Source: Phaseolus vulgaris
Lineage: Eukaryota > Streptophyta > Magnoliopsida > Fabales > Fabaceae
Assembly (NCBI RefSeq): GCF_000499845.2
Contig: NC_023751.2
Location: 34,532,309 to 34,596,308 of the forward strand
Direction of reading: 5' to 3'
DNA: 64,000 nt
In this document: positions 36,580-61,200 of the stretch, piece by piece
Position numbering within the stretch: position 1 is the stretch's first letter
Layout: each line of letters begins with the position of its first letter
The notes under the pieces: model-generated
Database searches by the model: none
Seen by the model: the letters and a program-made list of their open reading frames with translations, nothing else
What the model was told of the DNA's origin: nothing
Translations under genes and position numbers: made by a program

Positions 36580-36800
36580 AAACAGATTGAATGAGGTAAC
36601 TATCAATTAATTTTCCTTCACTTTCATATTAAGAAGACCATGGAAATGTGATGTCTTTTCCTTTAACCTGGTTTGGATTAGCATTTTATGAGCTGGAATT
36701 CTGACATGATTGTAATGGTATTAATAGACTGAACAACCAAATCAGAAAGACCTAGATAGTGGTAAAGTGAAGTAAACCTTTTAAGCTGCATATTTTCCAG
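36580..36800 (+). pseudogene. Decayed fragment resembling NDR kinase exon 9 end to exon 10
   Basis: This intergenic stretch aligns by eye with 51110-51860 in the functional kinase gene. GAATGAGGTAAC resembles the exon 9 donor GATGAGGTAATA. TATCAATTAATTTTCCTTC and CTTTCATATT match intron 9. GCTGGAATTCTGACAT is identical to sequence just before exon 10. TTAATAGACTGAACAACC parallels TTAACAGGTTGAACAGCC at the exon 10 acceptor. The splice acceptor and frame are lost. It implies an older second NDR copy or a local duplication. Confidence 0.5.
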
Positions 36801-39800
36801 AAGGTAATGCCTTGGTACTTGGTGTCATAGGACTTCAACTCCTGGTAGAAGATGTCAACTTTGGTTTTGCACTTAAAAGTGTTCTTTTCATAATTTAAAT
36901 AAAAAACAGTAAATTAATCATCTTACTCTTCAACTACACCCAAAATAGCAGTCATATTCTTGTAAATCTAATGTAGGAAGATAAGTTTTCCAATAGATAC
37001 CACCATCTAGAAGAAAAAATTACTAATTAGTTTCATTTTACTTTCTAAATTTTTAAATATATATAAAATACTTTTATAGTAACACAAGCACCAATAGTTT
37101 TATTGCAGTTATCTGTTCAAATTCTTTGACTAAACAATTTCTCACTGTAGAGAAAAGAGTTGGACAGTCATTGTTTGTGACAACTTGGAGCGGGTGCTTC
37201 AAGTCCCACATTGAGAGTGATTGCTAATTTGATGTTAAAGGTAGTTTAGCTAGCTATGAAATTAAATTTATGGTTTCTATTGAAATATTCTTTATACAGA
37301 GAAAAATCAAAATAATTTGCATGAAATATAAAAAAAAAACTTTTTTAGAATTAAAAACTTTGTGAAGCAATTATCTGTAAAAAATTCATATAATCAATTA
37401 TGCTTTAAATATAATCCATACATAATATATTTACAGCATAATTATTATATATAATCGTAATTAACGTCATTTATGTATCCATGTTTTCATTAACATATTT
37501 TTTATATTATAATAAAATAAATAATTAAAATAATAAATAAAATAAAATAATTTAATATTTATCAATTCACATTTCTATATTATAAAAATAATAAGTAAAA
37601 AGAAAACATTAAAATAGTAAATAAAAGAAAGTAAGTTAATTTGAAATTTTATTAATACATCTTATTATAGTATAATCAAATAAATAATTTAAATAATATA
37701 AAATTAATTAATTTTATATTTTATAAAGTAATTTATTTTAATATATTATTATTTTGAGGTATAATTTTTTATGTATTGAGATTTGATAATAATAGTGAAC
37801 AAATTCGTATTTCCTTTTTTATGCCCAAACAATACATTAAAAAGAGTGAAAATGTTATATAAATTCTTAAAATAACAATAACTTTAAAGAGTAAAGTCAG
37901 TTGAACATTTTGTTGTTCATTTTAATTGACTTTTGGTATTTAAGATGAAGGTCTTTTTATATAGGTGACACCTTTGTGAAGAATCTTGCAAATGCGTAAT
38001 TACCATCCTTAATCACCATGAGTAAAGTTAGTTACGAGTTTATTGTAACAACCTAATTACCATCCTTAATCAAGATTTACATTGTTAAACAAACTAAAAC
38101 TAGTAATCAATAAAAGAATTGAGCTCAAACAAGATCCATAAATAATTTTGTTCCTCATAAAAAAGAGAGTATAAATAGACATTATAAAACAGTTAAGAGG
38201 TAGATTCAATTGCATTAATTACTCATTAAAATACTTTACTTACTTGAATATGAGAGTGCTTAGAGATGCTTTTGATTGAAAGAATCTCACAAGAGGTCAA
38301 AAGAAAAAACAATATTTAATAATTAGGATTGAAATCTTATTTGGTCCATGTAATAACAACAATAAATTTTGACACAATAATGAATTTAAAAGAAATATAT
38401 TTTACATTTATTTTATAGGAAATTATTTTCTGAGTTGAGAATATTAAAATAAAGGCTAAACATATTTTAGAATCTTTGAAGTTTAAATTTGAAAAAGAAA
38501 ATGCATTAATTTTAAAGAAACTTAAAATTGAATCAACCTAAATGTTAGCCTAAATGGAAAGTATTTTATTGAATTTGGAGAAAAAAATCTTGAAAATTAA
38601 ACAAAAGCAAAAACAAACTTCTAAAATTAGAAAAAGGAAATATTTTAAAGGTAAAAGCTTTGCAAATGTAAATAAAGTTTTCAAAAAAGAAAAGAAATAC
38701 ACTAAGTAAAGTCGTAAAGAACTAAAATAGTTTGATAATTGCAAGAATGGAAAAAATAAGTAATTATTAATGGTGTGTTTGGATTGGAAAAGAGATTTGA
38801 GAGAGTGAATTTAGATTGATTTGAGAGAAAAATGAAGTTGTTTGAATTGTGATATGTTATAGTAGATTTGTGAGAAAAGTTTATTGAATTTTGTGAGTGA
38901 TATGATGGTTTTGTGAAAAATTTAATTTTTTAAAAGGTATAAAATGTATATTATAAATTAATTTTAATTTTAATATTATTTATTTTATCATTATTAATTA
39001 TTATATATAAGTTTTAATTATAGTTATTATTTCATAAATTAATTATTAATATTTTATTTTAATTATTATTTTATATATTTATTAATATTTTAATAATAAT
39101 TATTATTATTTATGTTATATGAAGAAAGAACACTGATTCATGAGTTCAAAAGACACATTTTTCGCAATTCTTTGCATATATGCAAAGAAAGAACACTCAT
39201 ACAGTTTTGCCTTGATTTTTGTATTTTAATATTTTTTATTTATGAATTTGTTTGTTTTCAGTACATATTTTCGTCTTCAAAAATTCCATCCTTGTATACA
39301 AACGAACCATAAGAATGCATAAAACAATTGTATAAACTTCATACGATATAGGATATAGGTAAGTATTGACAATTTATGTAAAAATGTTCATCTTTGATAA
39401 TAAAATTAAACATCTCCTTTTATAAACTCATTATCAAAAGTTTTTTTCTAAAGGGTTAAATATGTTTTTTTACAATACAAAATTGATTTTCGATCTAAAT
39501 TTTAGACTATCTAGATGTTTGTAGTATGAAAATGATTGAGATGAGTTATTCTGAACATGAAATTGGTTCAATTTGAAGTTTCATTTCATCAATCCATTGA
39601 AAGTAATTAAATCAAACTTAAGTCTACAATCAAAACAACAATAAATATTAAAAAAAACTATAAATCTTTTAAAAAATTAACAATCATTTTACATCATTTT
39701 CAATCATTCTCTTACTAAGAATCTTGGATAATATAAAATTTAAACAAAAAACAAAAATTAATTTCATGTTATGATACAGAAAAAAAAAATATTTAACCAT

Positions 39801-40200
39801 TTTCTAAAATATCAATTACTAGAGCAACAACTACCCTCTATGTTTATTTGTCACCTTTTCCCAAGACACCCATTTTAGTAATAACTTATCACGTTTGTTT
39901 CCATCAAACTAGAAGTCTTATCTCACACATTGAGATTTTACACTTTCTTAACTTACTTTCTTCTTATACTTAAATGATTACTCTAACATTGATGAATTAG
40001 ATAAAGAGTGATATTAGTTTGTTCACGAAAGTTTCTTTGGGATATAAAAATTAGTTGATTAACACGTGCTTCGATTTGAACTACAAAAACTCTTATTTAA
40101 CTACGTAATGGAGTCAGATTTAATTGTTTATAGTCACTTTTCCACCTTTGGATTCATAAATAAATAATGGTGAGAAATTGATGGTTGGGAAGTTCCCACA
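36801..40200. other. AT-rich intergenic DNA
   Basis: No supported gene over 3.4 kb. Very AT-rich at 37400-37760 and 38930-39110. A GTGTGTTTGGATTGG string at 38772 is a common start of plant miniature elements, but no matching end was found. The last ~270 bp before 40473 is probably kinase promoter/5' UTR. Confidence 0.5.
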
Positions 40201-40472
40201 GAGCAGCACCTGAAAAGGGTGAATCTTACGTTGTAACCTCGGATTCATCGACATCAGGGTTTGTTCCGAACTAAACACAGTCCCAATCATAGCTCAACAC
40301 TTGTCGGACACAGAGAGACACAGAGGAGTCTTAATTTGTGTTCCTTGTCAGAACCATCACAATTCACAAACCACAGAGAAAAGAGAGGGAAGAAAAGAGA
40401 ATAATTTTAATAATAATATTAATGATAATAATAATAAAAAGGTGAAAAATTGAGAAAGAGGGGGTTGGGAGC

Positions 40473-54686
<14,214 letters not shown>

Positions 54687-56212
54687 AACTGTTCTAACTG
54701 AACCATGTGCTCTAGGTGATTCTGGAGTAAACTATTCCAACTGAATGGACGTCACAAAGTCATAGATGGTTGCACCCTCTGGGAACACCATTTCGCATGT
54801 GAACAATGACCCTAATTTTTTTCTTTTCAATTTTCATGTATAGACCTGTGTAGCAAATAGATGAGCTTGGTGATGGGCAAGCCTGCTTATTTTTCAACCA
54901 AGTTTACCTTAACCTTTAGTGCCAACACCCACCTATCATGCACAACTTAGTGTACAGGGATATCTGCATCACTGGTAACTCCTACTATATGTGAAAGTTT
55001 TGAAGTTAAAAGTATTTGTAATCGTAAACTTGTCACTCTTCTTGACCACTTGTGCCGAGGTTAGCAAAGAAACATGTGCCATCACTTGAGGCAAGCAAAT
55101 TCTCCTTGTTTTCCTCTCAATCCACCACTTTTCTGTCCCTAATGGTATCTAGACTTAAGCAACCTTTTGTTTCCATCAAGTTAGATGCAGGTCAAGTTGT
55201 TGAGTTATGACAATGTAATGTGTTGACATAATGGCAACATCAAGTGATATCAATGGCAGGTTAGTTCTCATTCCTATTAATGATTGTCATCACTAGAATT
55301 CTGCTTTTGCTGGCATTATACAACTTCAGAGGTCGTTGCTTGTGTCATGCCAACGTGAATGACAATAATGTGCAAAATCTTTTGTATCTAAATTTCTGAA
55401 GGCTTCATTTCTTTACATTCTTTTTACAACGATTTGCTGATTAAATGTACTTTGGAAAAGACGTCACGAACATAATATATAGCATTCTTTTCTTTTAACC
55501 GTCCATTTACAATTCCATTATCCTTTACAACCAGTTTACATTTTTTAAGTGAATTAATATTATAAGACTAATTTCACAAGAAGAAGAAAAAGCCCCAAAG
55601 CACGAAAGTCTTTTATACCGAAGCGATTAGTGGAATGATATGTAAAAGTACCGGCATACCTGAGAAAGGAAGATGACACCCATTATACAGTGTGATGTGG
55701 GTGACTCTGCTTGATGAGATGAGCTGAATCCTCAGACGGGCATGGCGTGATTTAAAGTCTGTTCATAAACATTGTGCATCTTTTAAAGTTTTTAGAAATG
55801 TATATTATTAAAGGTAAAGGTTGAGGTGTGGATTGTGGATGTAGAGATATAATTTATGTTGCATGCTTATGCTCAGCATAACACGAAATAATAGTCCCAG
55901 GATGTAATATAGCTTAGAAAGTACACCCGTGTGGAAGTTGACTGTCAAAATATGTTTTCTTAAACCAGAAATGATTGTTCTTCACAAAGGGGGAAAATTA
56001 TGCGAAACATTTCTAACACCAAAAGAGCTACAAGCGTATAAAATGGAGGTGCAGTTTAATAGCAGATGGGATATAAAATTCATAAGAACCATATCAGATT
56101 AAAATATGTATGTCTATACAAGAACCAAGAAATTGCTGTAATAGCTCCTATAGTAATCTAACCTGTCTCCCAATTCGAGTACCTAACGTGGGAAATAGGT
56201 CAAAGAAACGTA
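54687..56212. other. Convergent intergenic region between NDR kinase and lycopene cyclase
   Basis: About 1.5 kb between the two stop codons. It should hold both 3' UTRs. No gene supported. Confidence 0.55.
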
Positions 56213-58240
56213 CTATACCGCTAAGTAAGTCTTTATCATGGTTGCACCAGTAGGATCTGAAAGCAGATGTCTGACTAGAGACATTCTCAAGTTATTTGGT
56301 GCTATTATGAACATGTAGAAAGCAAATAATACAAGATCTGTAGAGGAGAGAGAGGAGCCAAGAAATCCCTGCCACATCCTGCGAGGAAAAAACACTACAT
56401 GATAATTCCATAGTAAAGCAACTTCTATCACAAAATTGGGAGGGCCTAGAGGGTTTGGGCAACAAGCAATGATGCCAGCTATGATGAATCGATACTTCAA
56501 TCTTCATGAAGTATTCGTATTCGACACGTATCTGTATCCGATGCTTTAAGATACTTTACCGATACTAATTTATAAAGCACTAATATTTTTATGATGATAA
56601 TATTTTATAAATTTTTATTTTGACAATGTTTAATAAATGTGATTTTAATTTGAATTTACACAATTACAATAATAAGTATATGTCATGTAGTTTTTCAGAA
56701 TGTAAAAGTAGATGCAGAACAGATATACTTCGAGCCACAGATTAAGGTTGGATTAGAAATAAGTTCTTAAAAACACAGTTTTCTTATTCTGATTGATATT
56801 TTAATCTAATTGGATGTGTGAAAGTATTGGCATAAATGGAAAGGACTAGGTAAATGGAAAGGCTTTAGTTAATTTCTTTTATATAGATCTCCTTGAACGT
56901 TAACATGAGATCCATGTGTTATATTATACTTGGAAAACATTATAAAGCACATCCCAATATATACATGAGAGCAAATAGATCGAAAATAGATCGTACCAAT
57001 CAGGTAGGCAGAAGAAAGTACGAAAGAATGTTCGAATTCCCCCAATGTCCAGCTGCAGAATTAGAGCTAATCCAAAAAGAAAGAATGCCCTCTGCCGTTT
57101 CCTTTCTTGTGGCCAAAGTGTATTCCAAGCTGAAAGAAAAAGAAAATTCAAAATGCATATACCACATGTAAAATGGTTCCACATCACCATCAAGTATGAG
57201 TGTCAGCTTAAAAGTTTTGGCAATTTACATAACATTTATATCACAAAAATAATTTACAATTTTTTACGGTACAATAACTGATTTATGGGTGGGCATGGAT
57301 GGGATGGGGTTTATATAAATCCTAGATCAAAATGATTGAATTTTTTGAATTTAGTTTATATTTGAATTTAAGTCAGAAAATTTCCATATCAATTTAATTT
57401 GGTTAAAAAATTACATTCAAATTAATTTAGTTATTATACCATTTTGCTAAGTAATTAAAATATTTTTCCAAGATTGAATTGTTAATTTTGGAAGTGAGTG
57501 ATCATATACCGTGACTAGTAGCTCAGTGGTTGAAATAGAAGATGCAAGTGTTCAATGATTCTAACTGAAATTGTTTGTTCTTTTTTTCTTTTATGTGTTC
57601 CTTTTTCGCGTTGATTAGTTACTTCTTTTTATTAAACTTTTTTTGTTTTTTTTTATCTTGCGACAAATATGAGCATCTATGGATGTTGTATGTGTCTGTC
57701 CATGTCTAATATAATCAAGGCAAAAGAAATTCAGTAACCTTTAGTTTGAGGAAAGAAACAAAATAAGCATAGTTTAAGCAATGTCAGAAACTGAACTACT
57801 TTAATATCTAAGGTTGTGATAATGAGTGTTCTTGATTACCTTGCATAGATAGATTATCCTTTCTTCTTTCTTGGGTAATAATGTCCTTGGCATGGCCATC
57901 TTTCAAAATAGTAGCAATTACTGAAGCATATTTTGGAGCTTCTGACAAAGATCTCACAACGGAGTAGCCTATTGGATAAAAACTGATATTGAATGGCAAT
58001 AGATTAAATAAGCATATCCATTAAATGAAAATATGATGAAGTCGTGCCTGTGGCTGGATGCACCATGCTGGCGGCTGCACCAAATGCAAGGTTCTTTTGT
58101 TCTGTGTTCGGTAAGGATCCGCCAACTGGGATATAAGACCATTCCTACATTATAGATGAAAGGTAATTTCTTTTGTGCTCTCAACATTCAGATTCTGTCT
58201 CAAGAGATGTGCACTAGAAGAACTTGTACTCATCATATTA

Positions 58241-58285
<45 letters not shown>

Positions 58286-61200
58286 GAAGACATATTAGAT
58301 TACTCCATGAATAACTAACAAAGTAATTCTATATCTACACATTTCGTTTTCTTTTAATCTAAAGTTAAAGATAACTAACCAAAATCATTAAGCTAAGAAA
58401 AATTAAAGAGTGAAGACGAAAGTATGGTTATTCTAGAGTAACTTAATTTCATTTATCTGAACAAAGAAAGAAGAGAGATCAAGTTACTCCAACAATAAAT
58501 ACAACACCTATTATATGTCTTCGTCTTTAATTTTTCTTAATTTTTAGTTAGATCAAGAGAAAATAAAGAGTGAGAATGAAAAACAACAATTTTAAACTAT
58601 ATATATATATATATATATATATACATGCATGTGTGTAAAAGAGTGTATTAATAGGTTATGACAACAATGTCCTAAATGCGTCCAAGTTTTGCAAGTATAC
58701 TCCTTCTAAGAAATAAGAACTAATTGTTTTTAAGTCACAAATTATAATTCCAACTTCTTTAAATAAATGCAAAGTAATCTCATGTTCTCTGAAGTGGACA
58801 AGACCGACCGGTTCGACAAGGAACATGTTCCTTATCCGGTTCAGTTGTGGTGTGAAGTCGATGATGCATAAAACCGGACAAAACGGTAAAACAAATTGGG
58901 TTAACAAAAAAATTTAATAAATCACATTCTAACATTTAAAAAAAATATAGAGCAACCTAAAATAGTAGGCTTTTTCTTTTCTATTATAATTTTAAACTTC
59001 TTGTTTTCAATAACTATTCATGTATATTCTTAAAATTTCAATTTAGATATGATACAAATACTTTATTTAAATTTTTTAAATATATTTTAAAGGGTAAATA
59101 TTCAGACCAGTGCAATAAGTAAGCATATTTATTTGAATTCCGCTAATAATTAAGATAATTCAACATGTTTTTGGTATTCAAGAACAGTGAGTGTGTTTTT
59201 TTGAAGGAAAATTATAGTTAATATGCAATTAATTTTGATGGAATTTTTCTTTGTATTATAATCTTAAAAAATCAGAATCTTATGTTTCATTTTATTTAAC
59301 ATCACAAAATTATGATACCAGTTATTTTTAATATTATTTTACATATTTTTATTAATATTAATTTAACCCGGTGCGATCCCACTTCGTAAACCTTGAACTA
59401 GTATGTTAGTCAGGTCAATTACGGTATGGTTTTAAAAACATTGTTATTTATAAAAGGTACAAGCTAACAAACTCACATAATACACACATACACACTAAAC
59501 AATCGAACCTAGCATTTCAAATATCTTACCTCTTCGTAAGTTTTAGTAATTCTGATCCCCATTGAATGTAATCTCGAAAAGAGCTTCTTCTTTAGTAAAT
59601 CAAAAGGCATTGCGTCTTTTGACGCTAAACAGGTTTCCTGCAATTGTCATTTTTACATAAAGTGTTAACAGAACTGTAACACGTAATGTAAAACACTAAA
59701 CTAAAAATCACGGAGCAAACCTCAAAAAACACTCTTGTACGGGACATGGGCATTGCATAAAGAAATGTTGGATAATTTGCTTCTAGACCTTGAACATTTT
59801 TCTCCATGTAGTCTCTGTAATCCATGAAAACCATCAGATTTGGATCATAAGGATTGTTTTCCACCTGATATTGTAACAAGAAAAATGTCATTATAACAAG
59901 CTATCACATCTTATTTAACTTTCATTAATAAAACATATTAATTAACTTAATGGCATTAAAAAAGTATGACGAGAAGAAGCACCAATTTTGGTTTGATTTA
60001 ACCGGACTTATAAACTGTGTTATTAATGAAAATGTATTGACACCAAATAGTCAAAGATATAAAAAAGTAGAACTTTCTAGGTCACAGGATCTAAAATTAT
60101 GGAGATTGAGGAAATGAGAAAAGATTCTCAACAATTAATGTTAATATAGCATCAATCTAAACTAAAACTAAGTAGTAAACTGAAAAACAGAAACAGAGAG
60201 CCAGCCTCCGACCTCAACTTCCACACCGTAAGCTGTTTGAACAGAAACCTTTGGACCCCCGACCTCATATTGCAACAGTTTCCCCGAAGCAGCTCCTGAT
60301 GCAACAGTAACAAGCCTATAATAACATGTCAGAAGTTACCATATATAATAGATAAATGGATAAAAAAAATAGAAGCGTGTGAGTGATCATACCTGCTGGG
60401 CACTACAATATCATATTCACAGACAATACGACTGTGACCATTGCTCGCCTCAATAATACTTTCTACTCTTGAGCTAAGATACGAGACACCTGACTCGACA
60501 CACCTAGGGAAAATTAATATGAATCAAAAATCTACAAAAGTAAATAAAATAATTGTTATTAGGAAATTAAATTACAATTAGTAGAAATAACAGTGATACT
60601 AAATATATCGCCAGCAGTTGGACGATTGTACCTGCGTAACAATTCCTCGTGAAGCAGATGCCGACTGACACGTCCATAGGAACGTCCAATAAAAACGGGG
60701 TCCTTATTGTCGAGATAGATAATGGTATCCTTCCAAACATGTTCAATGCAACCTTCAAGTCCGAGATCTGAAATTAAAATAAATTATTTATCTATTCATA
60801 ATATCAACTAAGCAAGTATGCGCTCTGGAAAAAAAAAATTAAGCATCTAACTTTTTGGTGCAGAACGTATAAAACTCCAAATTGAACACTTACAAAATAT
60901 CAGAGTTTACTGCACATCAAAATTTATAAGCATTAAGAAATTCCATTAAAATGAGTTCAGCTTTGTTAGAAGCTTTTTTCATTTAACTTCCCAAAAGGTA
61001 AGATGCATAACTAAATTTTACTTTATATTAGTTTATAGAGAAATTGATGAATTAACTAAATTGCACGTCTTCCCGTCATCGAAACCTCTTGGTGACACCT
61101 CTGTTTGACTCACCAGACTTTTTTTGTCTCTGTTTCTGACCTCCTTCATCTGTTCAACAGGTCTTTTCGGTATCATCTTGTGATCCATTGATTATTTCTT

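Noticed and set aside
38772..38960. GTGTGTTTGGATTGG, a common start of plant miniature elements
   Set aside because: No inverted partner was found within several hundred bases.
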